From: Leucobacter tardus
Lineage (GTDB): Bacteria; Actinomycetota; Actinomycetes; Actinomycetales; Microbacteriaceae
Direction of reading: 5' to 3'
Length of the DNA: 64,000 nucleotides
NCBI RefSeq assembly: GCF_017583045.1
Contig: NZ_JAGFBF010000002.1
Span: forward strand, 1 to 64,000
Part shown: one piece after another, positions 10,001 to 16,806 of the stretch
How positions within the stretch are numbered: the stretch's first letter is position 1
How the letters are laid out: each line of letters begins with the position of its first letter
Made by a program: the position numbers and the translations under genes
The notes under the pieces: model-generated
The model's database searches: none
Told to the model about the DNA's origin: nothing
The model's input: only the letters and a program-made list of their open reading frames with translations

Positions 10001-11499
10001 GCAACCGGATGTACCGGACGGGCGACCTGGTCGTCGTGCGGGACCGCGATGCGCACGGGCATGCCCGGGTCGAATCGCTGGGCCGCTCCGACGGGCAGGT
10101 GAAGATCCGCGGGCACCGCGTCGAACCCGGGGAGATCGAATCGGTGCTCCGGGCGGCCTCCGGCATCGTCGACGCCGTCGTGCGACCGGTGAGCGGTCCC
10201 GGCGGGGACGTGCTCGCCGCATGGGTGGTACCGGCGGACACGGAGACCGACTTCGACGCCCTCGTGGCTCGGGCGCAGGTGGCCCTGCGCGAGCGGGTGG
10301 CGGACTACATGGTGCCGCGCGAAGTCGTGCGGATCGAGGAGGTGCCGCGCACCCCGAACGGCAAGGTCGATGTGCGCGCGCTTCCCGAGGTCCGCGTCAC
10401 GGGCGGTGCGGGTCGTGCGCCGGAGACCGCGGCGGAGCGCGCCGTCGCCGCGGCGTTCGCCGAGGTGCTCGGCGTCTCGGAGGTCGGCGCTGAGGATTCG
10501 TTCTTCGCGCTCGGCGGCCACTCGTTCATCGCGCAGCCGCTCATCGACGCGGTGAATCGGTCGGTGGACGCGCGGGTGACGGTGCAGAGCCTGTTCCGCG
10601 CGCCGACGGTCGAGGGGCTCGCCGCCCTGGCGACGTCGGCGGACTCCGCCGATGCCGACGACCTCGACGGGAGTCTCGCCCGAGTGCTGCCGCTCCGGGC
10701 CGGCGACGGGAGCGCACCGCTCTTCATGGTGCACCCCGCCACCGGGTTGGCGTGGAAGTTCGCGGGACTCGCCGCGCAGCTGCCCACCGAACGGCCGGTG
10801 TTCGGACTGCAGATGCCCGGGATCGCGCCCGACGAGACCGAGCTCCCGCTCGCCGACGACACCGACGAGCTGCTCGATGCCTACCTCGCCGGCATGCGCG
10901 AGATCCAGCCGACGGGCCCGTACCATCTGATCGGATACTCGCTCGGCGGACGCATCGCGCATCTGCTCGCCGGGCGGTTGCAGGCCGCGGGGGAGCGGGT
11001 CGAGCTGCTCGTCTCCATCGACGCCTACCCGGGGGAGACGGAGCACGGGACGCATCGGGCGCTCACCGGACTCGAGACCGACGACGAGATGTGGCGGGCG
11101 TTCCTCGACGCCAACTGCATTGCGGCGCCGGCGAGCGACGCGGAGGCCGGCGCGTTCGATCCGGAGGCCGCACTCGCCTACCTCCGTGAGGCGGGCAGCC
11201 CGCTCGGCGACATCCCGGTCGCGAGCGTGCGCCAGATGGTCACGCGCTTCCGCCACCTCGGAGCGCGACTCGATGAGGCGGAACTGCCGGTTTACTCGGG
11301 TGACATCCTGCTGTTCGAGGCGACCCAGGAGGTGCCGACCGATCGGCCGGACCCCGAGGCCTGGCAGCAATACGTCGACGGGAACGTCGAGATCGTTCCC
11401 GTTCCGGCGCGGCACCAGGACATGCTCGACCAGCATGCACTGGTCGAGCTGGTGCCGGCCCTCGAAACGGCGCTCGCACGACTCGAGTCCCCGATGTGA
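1051..11499 (+). CDS. Trimodular nonribosomal peptide synthetase (C-A-T)x3-TE, EntF-like
   Basis: A 3482-residue assembly line. GTG 1051 is chosen because AGAAGAGGAG at 1034-1043 sits 7 nt upstream; an in-frame ATG at 1018 has no such site. Domain order: starter C (about 15-450, HHIMLDG at 153), A1 (about 480-985, YIVFTSGSTGRPKG at 631), T1 (GGHSL, Ser1029), C2 (HHIAADG at 1211), A2 (YLVYTSGTTGRPKG at 1699), T2 (Ser2097), C3 (HHIATDG at 2285), A3 (YVIFTSGSTGEPKG at 2755), T3 (GGHSF, Ser3158), and a type I thioesterase (GYSLGG, Ser3297; late His in PARHQD). No epimerase, methylase or reductase domain is present. The first C domain resembles the EntF starter type (AQRGIWYAQQLDP), which suggests that the first residue is N-acylated or N-arylated. 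All three A domains share the unusual core FDAA(W/I)DP(L/M)LWL and very similar pockets, so related substrates are likely, but I cannot assign them. Followed by mbtH, exporter and PPTase genes in one direction. Confidence 0.95.
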   Translation: MLQLPFTSRASNSTEGERLQLTAAQRGIWYAQQLDPGNPTYQIGQFLELSGPIDAELMSLALTKVAGDLDAISSRFAEDADGPYAVIRRPRPGARLLQVVDLTSVEPDEARARARAQMDAEMETPRDLTGDQLFGATLFRMPDGGSQFFQRVHHIMLDGYSAVIALKYLAEVYSRLTKLTLGGRFAGVLRTPLSHIVARIPSPLPALPELLDTLEAYRASEQYGRDEAYWREALAEEATVTGLEGAPSSVARRVERVTVNLTAERAEQLSSLGRELPKTIVALTALYLSRITGEERVSLGLPVTARRGKVAKRTPSMLSSILPMRIDIDPSHTVSETVQRAGDVVRGAVQHQRFRVEEIDGAPAYAGPSINLLPVIDDLHFGDTPGTVNILSTGPVHDLSVVLSGLESGAADARLQLEGDASLHSAETLHEHARRLLALIDEALVRDDARVADLPMVSASESEALLDRGIGEIAPIPTRTVLDALAEHVASTPQRTAVVAEDRSLTFAELDGEANRLARYLIDQGVGPGSAVAVRVDRTSALPVAVLAVLRAGGVYVPLDPAYPVDRVAAMIEDSSPAVILTETPQAERDRADGASWDVPSVVLDTDTAAWRRQSARALVSGTAGDDDLAYIVFTSGSTGRPKGVGVDRLALRNLFQQHSASLFTPARERLGRPLRVAHTTGLSFDAAWDPLLWLCAGHELHLIDDATRRDPERLVTALADAEIDAIETTPAFAEALIGAGLFSAQRYPTEIALGGEAVGPDLWDALAERADVRAVNLYGPTETTVDSMVAEIEPGSAPHLGGSVLNSRHYVLDAGLQPVPDRANGELYLAGANVARGYVGQPGLSAERFIADPFASDGSRMYRTGDVVQRRDDGSLRFVGRLDDQVKIRGYRVEIDEVESALRAQDGVAAAAALVLGSGAAARIVGYVTAGDGVDPSDHALTSAVREGMRRSVPDYMVPASVLLLDEFPMTPNGKLDRRALPAPDAGVVASQQPRTDAERRVAEAIAEVLEIEQVGIDEDFFAAGGHSLLATRLAALLSERLERSVAVRDVFERPTAAALAELAQSAGEQRDRVSVAVRPVPLPVSLTQRRLWFLNRLEPDSSAYNIPLVLEVDGPLDVRALRRAVDDVVARHEPLRTRFPMEQGEPVQQVIDADDARVPFLAIDAGNADVDTVVAHEATRPFDIARELPLRALVLRVADDRHVLVLTLHHIAADGWSLAPFARDLSLAYTAQLDGTAPEFPELPVAYADFAVWQRDRLGDAADPDSEIRQQLAYWTRALAGAPAEITLPRDFDRASATDAGAGECTFDVPADQHAVLRDTAQGHQASLFMVLHAALALTLEHVGAGEDIVIGTPVAGRDDPHLEDLVGFFVNTIALRVSLSGDPTLAELLERVRSGNTEAYGHQEVPFDTVVDAIKPPRSAGRHPVFQVMLTLQNTAPAELRLGEASVSVPGQMTSAGVKADLLFDAATPDGDDGPLRIGIGYDRSLFTAETVERIRDAFSRALAAVTSDGDRSISRVALGTSDAIADVADTDRGRELVAADSVLDRLQQTVARIPDAPALSAGSDRWTFRELDAEITRLASGMATLGIRAGDRVGVAMPRGRDAIALVLAALRAGAIAVPIDVQYPDLRIAQMWEDADLTLLLTADSDRMRGIADGAEQTMPHTTVSAPDELRRAHADADGTPRIAHVARLDDVAYLVYTSGTTGRPKGVQVSHGALANVLAQHEDALIGPARERIGGEPRMLHLSGLGFDAAWDPMLWLVSGSELVMADDALRVDAERVVETIREAGIDVIETTPSYAAQLASVGLLDDARDRKTPLTLALGGEAVSADLWNRIAENPGVDGWNLYGPSESTVDAVVAPIAEGRVVIGAPIANVSARVLDRFLRPVPPGTEGELYLSGASLADGYRGRAVETATRFVADPSEPGARMYRTGDVVRRGRDGALEFLRRNDDQIKLRGFRIELGDVERTLERVAGVRQAVARVVTPGGQNANAQLVAWVAPESSVEDLDPESVRRETADRLPEYQVPTRITSVAEFPMTPNGKIDIDRLPEPLATTSDRKPSSPVEQSVADAFGVVLGVDDVGMDDDFFQLGGHSLLAVSLAGELRDRLGAELPLRALFEATTPARVVSAIGSDAAGVGSGSGGAGDAPTVMALSEWTSAHPRDAGADAPLSPGQARLHFLNRLDPASPEYSVVLQAGLTGELDVEALEAAIDDVVARHEVLRTVYPEVDGAPVQRVLPAPQGLLRHEPVDTRRGFDLATELPIRAGLAVLAPNEWRLDLVIHHIATDGASLAPLTRDLATAYAARTAGAPALQRPLAVQVADFARMQRAQEVDAATDAGLASWLERLEGAPDELDLPADGRRSDAVSRRAIQVPFTVPADVAGALGHAAGTAGGTAFHGWLGALAGYLHRVGAGDDIVIGSPSAGRSDPDLSDLVGFFVNTLPLRIGLADDPTLHQTIRRARESTLHAIEHESVPFERIVEAMSPERRLGRHPLFQTMLTVEEVSGAALDLPGVEVQAIEPESTGAAKVDLSFTLRLSETGDVSGVLEADAELFSEAAAHGLVERWIEFVRTATAQPSSALRTLPFADGASRIDGADPGTIVPEPLFDIFARTIAAAPAAPLISDGTTQLSAEQLDDRVSALAAGLAARGVQAGDAVAIHLPRSVDTAAAMLAVWRAGAVGVPVDTELPVERVRKMIRATAAVVRISVESDASLGDSSNGVTDAPVVTVDALIAAAGGDRVVRAVEPHHPAYVIFTSGSTGEPKGVQVPHRALDALLASHRSTVMAGADGARVAHTTGVGFDAAIDPLLWLVSGHELVVLDDDTRRNPRALVDALDELEIDVWETTPSYVAALVEQSRLGDWWDARSPERPFTMLLGGEPVDQGLWTWLRSRPAVDAWNLYGPTEVGVDTLIASVKRSPSPDLGVTTTETRAYVLDGRLQPVPIGSVGELWLAGSQLADGYLGNAVSTADHFVADPFTADGNRMYRTGDLVVVRDRDAHGHARVESLGRSDGQVKIRGHRVEPGEIESVLRAASGIVDAVVRPVSGPGGDVLAAWVVPADTETDFDALVARAQVALRERVADYMVPREVVRIEEVPRTPNGKVDVRALPEVRVTGGAGRAPETAAERAVAAAFAEVLGVSEVGAEDSFFALGGHSFIAQPLIDAVNRSVDARVTVQSLFRAPTVEGLAALATSADSADADDLDGSLARVLPLRAGDGSAPLFMVHPATGLAWKFAGLAAQLPTERPVFGLQMPGIAPDETELPLADDTDELLDAYLAGMREIQPTGPYHLIGYSLGGRIAHLLAGRLQAAGERVELLVSIDAYPGETEHGTHRALTGLETDDEMWRAFLDANCIAAPASDAEAGAFDPEAALAYLREAGSPLGDIPVASVRQMVTRFRHLGARLDEAELPVYSGDILLFEATQEVPTDRPDPEAWQQYVDGNVEIVPVPARHQDMLDQHALVELVPALETALARLESPM

Positions 11500-11503
11500 G
11501 GTT

Positions 11504-11542
11504 GCGGAGGGGTGCGTTCGCGGACGCAGCGCACCCCTCCGC
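11504..11542 (+). terminator. GC-rich hairpin after the synthetase gene
   Basis: Arms GCGGAGGGGTGCG (11504-11516) and CGCACCCCTCCGC (11530-11542) are perfect over 13 bp, 4 nt after the synthetase stop, with no U tract. It may terminate or attenuate before mbtH. Confidence 0.6.
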
Positions 11543-11574
11543 AGGCAACGGGTGTGGGAGATGTTGCGCGGACC

Positions 11575-11597
11575 GAACCGGTTCCGGATCGGTTCCG
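11575..11597. promoter_or_regulatory. Palindrome plus phased direct repeat upstream of mbtH
   Basis: GAACCGGTTC (11575-11584) is a perfect palindrome. CGGTTCCG occurs at 11579-11586 and again at 11590-11597, 11 bp apart, i.e. one helical turn. This looks like an operator for a regulator of the mbtH/exporter/PPTase segment. The cognate protein is not identified. Confidence 0.4.
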
Positions 11598-11649
11598 AAG
11601 AACCTGTAGCAACGATTTCGCCGCCCGGCGGCTCACAGGAGGAGGAACC

Positions 11650-11855
11650 GTGACCAATCCCTTCGACAACACTGCAGGAGTATTCCGAGTGCTCGTCAAC
11701 GAGGCGAACCAGCACTCGCTGTGGCCGGACTTCGCAGACGTGCCGAGCGGATGGGTCGTGGTGCACGGCCCCGCAGAACGTCAGTCGTGCGTCGATTACG
11801 TCGCCGAGCACTGGCACGACATCACGCCGATCGCCCCGCGCGACCGGGTGGCTTC

Positions 11856-11859
<4 letters not shown>
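11650..11859 (+). CDS. MbtH-like NRPS adenylation-domain partner
   Basis: A 69-residue protein beginning MTNPFDN, the normal size and start for the MbtH family. GTG 11650 has GGAGGAGGAA immediately upstream. Family hallmarks are visible: NPFDN, a V-LVN-E-QHSLWP segment (SLWP at about 24-27), PSGW (about 33-36) and a C-x2-Y-x4-W element. MbtH proteins bind A domains and are often needed for their folding and activity, so this one presumably serves the three A domains of the preceding synthetase. Its last bases overlap the start of the ABC ATPase gene (GTGA), which indicates translational coupling. Confidence 0.93.
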
Positions 11860-12823
<964 letters not shown>

Positions 12824-12827
<4 letters not shown>

Positions 12828-13621
12828 GCGCGCTGACAGCGGTCCGCGACGGCGGCGTGATCGCCCGCCGCAATCTCGCAGGTGTGCGCCGCACACCCGG
12901 CGCGCTCGTGACGGGTGTCGCCCAGCCCATCATCTTCGTGCTGATCCTCGCGTTCGTCTTCGGCGGTGCGCTCGGCGGGGACGCGTACCGCGAGTTCCTC
13001 ATCGGCGGCATCCTCGCGCAGACGTTGGTGTTCAACTCCTCGTTCACCGCGGTGTACCTCGCGAAAGATCTGCAGACCGGACTCATCGATCGATTCCGGG
13101 CCTTGCCCATGTCGAGGATCGGGGTGATCCTCGGACGCACGCTCTCCGACCTGGTCACCAGCACGATCTCCGTGCTCGTCATCATCGGCTGCGGTCTGCT
13201 CATCGGGTGGCGCGTGCACAACGGGATCCTTCCCGCGGTGTGGGCCGCCGGTCTGCTGCTGCTCTTCGCGTTCGCCACATCGTGGATCGGCGCATTCATC
13301 GCGATGTCCGCGCGGAGCGTGGAGGTGGCCCAGAGCGTCGGGCTGCTGTGGCTCTTCCCGGTGTGCTTCATCTCGGGAGCCTTCGTGTCGGCCGACATGC
13401 TGCCCGGCCCGTTGCGGGCGGTCGCGGAGTGGAACCCGGTGACCGCCGTCGCCACGGCTGTCCGTCAGGGGTTCGGCAACGAGGCGCCTGCGGGGTTCGC
13501 TGCGGCGGGCGGTTGGCCCGCCGAGAACGCGCTGCTCTACTCCGTGCTGTGCTGCGTCGCCATCATCGCGATCTTCGCGCCGCTCGCCGTGCAGCAGTAC
13601 CGCAGCATCAGCCGCCGATGA
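12824..13621 (+). CDS. DrrB-type ABC-2 exporter permease
   Basis: A 265-residue integral membrane protein with six predicted hydrophobic segments. There is an N-terminal cytoplasmic part with RRTPGALV, a typical ABC-2 layout with PIIFVLILAFVFGGAL, and the DRFRALPMSR cytoplasmic loop characteristic of DrrB-type permeases. The ATG overlaps the ATPase stop (ATGA), and its own stop overlaps the PPTase start. It should form the membrane pore for the preceding ATPase. The substrate is inferred to be the cluster's peptide, from position only. Confidence 0.9.
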
Positions 13622-14430
13622 TCGACGTCGTCGTCGACCGCGTCGATGCCGTGCTCGACGCCGCGGCCGAGGTCGCCGCAACGCTCGCGACGTCGCCTCC
13701 ATCGCCGCTCGACGGCGACCTCGGCCCGTGGCGCGTGCTGCTCGACGGCGACGACCGTGCCGCGATCAGCGCACGTCGCTTTCCGAGCGACCGGCGCCGT
13801 ACTCTCGCCGGCCGGCTCGTGCTGCGATCGTTGCTGCTCGATCGGCTCGGCCGCAGCTGGCGCGACCTGCCCGACCTGCTGGTCTGCCGCACGTGCGACA
13901 GTTGCGGGGCCGCGCACGGCCGACCCCGCTACCCGTCGATGTCGCTCTCGAGCGCCTCGTCGGATGGCTGGGTGAGCGCAGCGGTCGGCGCGGAGCGCGC
14001 GGCGGTCGGGATCGACATCGAGGCCGTCCGCGAGACCACCTGGAGCGGGTTCGATGGCGCCGCCCTGCACCCCGTCGAGCGCGAGCACTTCCGTCGACAC
14101 GGGTCCGCAGCGCGCCCGCGGCTGCAGCGCTGGGCCGACAAGGAGGCCGTGCTGAAGGCCGCGGGTGTCGGCCTCCGTGTGGATCCCGCGGCTCTCCGCA
14201 TCGCGGAGCAGAGCAGCACGCGCACTGCCTTGCGGTGCGCGCCGGAGCGCAATGGGTCCGGTTCCCCGCTCGAATGGAGGCGGGTCGTCGTGTCGCCGAC
14301 GTCCGCCGCGGAAGGATTCAGCGTCGCCGCGATCGCCGCCGCCCCGGGCGAGGGCGGGGCGGCGGCGTCGATCGCGTCGACGTCACCCGACGATGTTCGG
14401 CTCAGGAGTTTCGCCGGGCTCGACCTCTGA
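13618..14430 (+). CDS. Sfp-type 4'-phosphopantetheinyl transferase
   Basis: A 270-residue protein whose ATG 13618 overlaps the permease stop (ATGA). The magnesium and phosphopantetheine motifs are visible: VGIDIE (Gly131-Ile-Asp133-Ile-Glu135) and WADKEAVLKA (172-181, Lys175 and Glu176), as in the Sfp/AcpS superfamily. It converts the apo T domains of the synthetase to holo form by attaching the CoA-derived arm to Ser1029, Ser2097 and Ser3158. The N-terminal half contains C-R-T-C-D-S-C-G-A, a possible metal-binding cluster, found in a basic region (KR/R-rich) that otherwise follows the family. Its 3' end overlaps the convergent oxidoreductase gene by 48 bp. Confidence 0.9.
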   Translation: MIDVVVDRVDAVLDAAAEVAATLATSPPSPLDGDLGPWRVLLDGDDRAAISARRFPSDRRRTLAGRLVLRSLLLDRLGRSWRDLPDLLVCRTCDSCGAAHGRPRYPSMSLSSASSDGWVSAAVGAERAAVGIDIEAVRETTWSGFDGAALHPVEREHFRRHGSAARPRLQRWADKEAVLKAAGVGLRVDPAALRIAEQSSTRTALRCAPERNGSGSPLEWRRVVVSPTSAAEGFSVAAIAAAPGEGGAAASIASTSPDDVRLRSFAGLDL

Positions 14431-15414
14431 GCCCGACTGCGCCGCGGCGCCGGGAACGAGCACGAGCTTGCCCGACGTGCGGCCCGTGTCCCCGGACTCG
14501 TGGGCGCGAGCCGCATCCTCCAGTGCGAAGGTCTCGGCGATCGTCGCGCGCAGTCGACCGGTCTCGACGAGGTCGGCGATGGCGAGCATGCCGGCGTGAT
14601 CCGCCTCGACCAGAATGAGTTCGGCGCGCACGCCGAGTCGATCCGCCTCGTCCGCCAGGCCGTCGGCGGGTCGCGGCAGCGTGGAGACGAGCAGGCCGCC
14701 AGGACGCAGCGTGCGCAGCGACCGAAGCTGGTACTCGCCGCCGATCGTGTCCAGGACCACGTCGACATCGGTGACCGCATCGGCGAAATCGACCTCGCGA
14801 TAGTCGATCATCTCGTCGGCGCCGAGCCCGCGCACGAAGTCGTGCTTGCCGGCGCTCGCCGTGCCGATGACCGTCGCGCCCCGCGACTTCGCGATCTGCA
14901 CCGCCAGGTGACCGACGCCCCCTGCGGCCGCGTGGATCAGGACTCGATCCCCCTCTGACACCTGCGCCGTGTCGACGAGCGCCTGCCAGGCGGTGAGTGC
15001 GGCGAGCGGGATCGCGCCGGCCTGCACGTGGTCGATCGCTGCGGGTTTGGGGGCGAAGGCCCTGGTCGGCCCGACGACGTATTCGGCGTGCGCGCCGGCG
15101 CCGTGCGGGTAGGGGAGCATGCCGAACACCTCGTCGCCCGGCTTCAGGATGGTCACACCGATGCCGACGGCCACGACGTCCCCCGAGACGTCCCACCCCA
15201 GCGTGTAAGGCGGATCCCCGAGGAACCCCCGACCTGCCCGGTGCTTCCAGTCGGTCGGGTTCACTCCGGCTGCCCGGACGCGCACCAGGATCTCGCTCGG
15301 TCCGGGCTCCGGTCGCGGCACGCGCACCCGCTGCAGCACGTCGGGGCCGCCGAACTGCTCCTGCCAGATCGCCAGCATGGTGGGGTGGTCGGTGCCTGCG
15401 CTCGGTTCGCTCAT
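14383..15414 (-). CDS. Zinc-independent MDR-family NADP-dependent oxidoreductase
   Basis: A 343-residue quinone-oxidoreductase-like protein of the medium-chain dehydrogenase/reductase family. It shows a GroES-like N-terminus (GPSEILVRVRAAGVNPTDWKHRAG), then a Rossmann domain with AAAGGVGHLAVQIAKSRGATVIG near residues 164-186, the NADPH-binding fingerprint. The zinc ligands of alcohol dehydrogenases are not evident. The usual reaction is NADPH-linked reduction of quinones or enones; the substrate is unknown. ATG 15414 is used, with an in-frame ATG 12 codons downstream as an alternative. The last 48 bp overlap the PPTase gene tail to tail. It faces the peptide cluster and probably does not belong to it. 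Confidence 0.88.
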   Translation of the reverse strand: MSEPSAGTDHPTMLAIWQEQFGGPDVLQRVRVPRPEPGPSEILVRVRAAGVNPTDWKHRAGRGFLGDPPYTLGWDVSGDVVAVGIGVTILKPGDEVFGMLPYPHGAGAHAEYVVGPTRAFAPKPAAIDHVQAGAIPLAALTAWQALVDTAQVSEGDRVLIHAAAGGVGHLAVQIAKSRGATVIGTASAGKHDFVRGLGADEMIDYREVDFADAVTDVDVVLDTIGGEYQLRSLRTLRPGGLLVSTLPRPADGLADEADRLGVRAELILVEADHAGMLAIADLVETGRLRATIAETFALEDAARAHESGDTGRTSGKLVLVPGAAAQSGSEVEPGETPEPNIVG

Positions 15415-15478
15415 GCGCCCATCCTCTCGCCGGCCTCCGGCACGCGCAAGGTGCCCGGGACCGGGCGTCGCTCGCGCC

Positions 15479-16681
15479 TCACGCGCGAGTGCCGCGCGGC
15501 GCGTCCTCCGGTGTCGTCGCCGCCCAGACCGCGGCGAGGAGCGCGAGGCCGGTCACCATGACGACGACGCCGGCCCACCCGAGGTGCGACCAGGCGATGC
15601 CCCCGAGAAACCCGAACACGCTCGACCCGGCGTAGTACCAGAGGTTGTAGAGCGACGCCGACTGCGACCGGCCCTGCTCGGCTCGGGCCCCCGCCCATCC
15701 CGAGGCGACGGAGTGCGCGCCGAAGAAGCCGCCCGTCAGCACGACGAGGCCCACCACCACGACGACGAGAGACGGCGACAGGGTGAGCAGGGTGCCAGCG
15801 ATCATCACGGCCGTGGACCCGAGCAGCAGCGGCTTCCGGCCGGTTCGCCCGGCGAGTCCGCCGACGAGCCGCGACGACACGGTCCCCGCGAGGTACGCCA
15901 GGAAGAGCAGGCTCGCGAGTCCGATCGGAATGAAGAACGGAGCCGCCTCGAGGCGGAATGTCAGGTAGTTGTACGCCGCGACGAACCCACCCATGAGCAG
16001 GAAACCCTGGCCGTAGAGCACGACGAGTCCGGGAGTGCGCATCAGGCGGCCCGACATGCGCAGCACCGATCGCACGGAGGCGGGGTGGGATCTGAAGCCC
16101 TGCGGCCTGGGGGTGACGATGAAGAAGACCGCGGTCGCGATCGCCGCGAGGACGGCGACCGCGAAGGCACCGAGGCGCCAATCCGCGGCGTCGGCGATCG
16201 GAGCCGCGATGAGGCGACCGGCGAGACCGCCGATCGTGGTGCCGGCCACGTAGGTGCCGGCCGCGACCGCGGCGTGCGTCCGATCGATCTCCTCGCTCAG
16301 GTAGGTGACGGCCACCCCGGGGATCCCCCCGAGCGCCACCCCCTCTAGAATGCGGACGCCGAGCAGCAGGTCGAACCAGGGGCACCACGGCATGCAGAGC
16401 CCCAGTACGGTCGCGGAGACGAGCGCGATCCGCATCGCCGTGACGCGTCCGATGCGGTCGGCGACCAGGGACCAGGGCAGCACGGAGACGGCGAGGCCGG
16501 TCGTCGCGGCAGAGATCGAGAGGCTCGCTCGAGAGGGGTCGACTTCGAGGTCGCTCGCGATGAGCGGCAGGATCCCCTGCGGAGAGTAGAGCTGCGCGAA
16601 CGTGGCGATGCCTGCGCCGAGAAGGGCGATCAGGATTCGGCGGTAGGCGGGGGACCCGCGCCGGTGCCCCTCCCATCCCAT
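15479..16681 (-). CDS. MFS transporter (YnfM/AraJ-like)
   Basis: A 400-residue, 12-helix major facilitator. ATG 16681 (MGWEGHRRGSPAYRRILIALL) is preferred to an upstream ATG because a TAGAGT box ends 7 nt before it. Conserved elements include the loop 2-3 motif LVADRIGRVTAMR (a D-x3-G-R-x-R-like sequence) near residue 79 and a GGLAGRTGRKPLLL repeat near residue 270. The body GIATFAQLYSPQGILPLIASDLEVDPS is typical of the YnfM-type drug/sugar efflux subgroup. It is divergent from the RhtA-like exporter, and the shared 121-bp spacer carries an inverted repeat. The substrate is unknown. Confidence 0.88.
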   Translation of the reverse strand: MGWEGHRRGSPAYRRILIALLGAGIATFAQLYSPQGILPLIASDLEVDPSRASLSISAATTGLAVSVLPWSLVADRIGRVTAMRIALVSATVLGLCMPWCPWFDLLLGVRILEGVALGGIPGVAVTYLSEEIDRTHAAVAAGTYVAGTTIGGLAGRLIAAPIADAADWRLGAFAVAVLAAIATAVFFIVTPRPQGFRSHPASVRSVLRMSGRLMRTPGLVVLYGQGFLLMGGFVAAYNYLTFRLEAAPFFIPIGLASLLFLAYLAGTVSSRLVGGLAGRTGRKPLLLGSTAVMIAGTLLTLSPSLVVVVVGLVVLTGGFFGAHSVASGWAGARAEQGRSQSASLYNLWYYAGSSVFGFLGGIAWSHLGWAGVVVMVTGLALLAAVWAATTPEDAPRGTRA

Positions 16682-16688
16682 GATCGCC

Positions 16689-16694
16689 ACTCTA
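16689..16694 (-). promoter_or_regulatory. Leaderless -10 box for the MFS gene
   Basis: TAGAGT on the minus strand lies 7 nt from ATG 16681 and decides that start. Confidence 0.5.
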
Positions 16695-16737
16695 CCGAAG
16701 CGCGTCGCTCGCGCAGAAGAGCCGCACTGCGCTTCGG

Positions 16738-16753
16738 GTGCAGTATGCTGCAC
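16738..16753. promoter_or_regulatory. Inverted repeat overlapping the exporter -10 box
   Basis: GTGCAG and CTGCAC flank TATG. The same bases contain TATGCT (16744-16749), a -10 box 6 nt before the ATG at 16756. A repressor bound here would block RNA polymerase at the exporter promoter, and the site also lies in the spacer of the divergent MFS gene. Confidence 0.5.
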
Positions 16754-16755
16754 TG

Positions 16756-16806
16756 ATGCGTACATCCCACTTCGTCACGGCCTCCTCTCGCGGAGCGCGT
16801 TCATGA
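16756..16806 (+). CDS. Leaderless 16-codon upstream ORF coupled to the exporter gene
   Basis: ATG 16756 sits 6 nt after TATGCT and encodes MRTSHFVTASSRGARS. Its stop TGA overlaps the ATG of the downstream exporter gene (ATGA at 16803-16806). That exporter gene has no convincing Shine-Dalgarno sequence of its own, so re-initiation from this mini-ORF is the simplest way to translate it. The peptide has no run of a single amino acid that would suggest classical attenuation. Expression is inferred, not shown. Confidence 0.45.
   Translation: MRTSHFVTASSRGARS

Noticed and set aside
15411..16676. 421-codon frame overlapping the MFS gene on the same strand
   Set aside because: Shifted frame of the MFS gene; Arg-rich with no membrane segments, while the chosen frame gives 12 helices.
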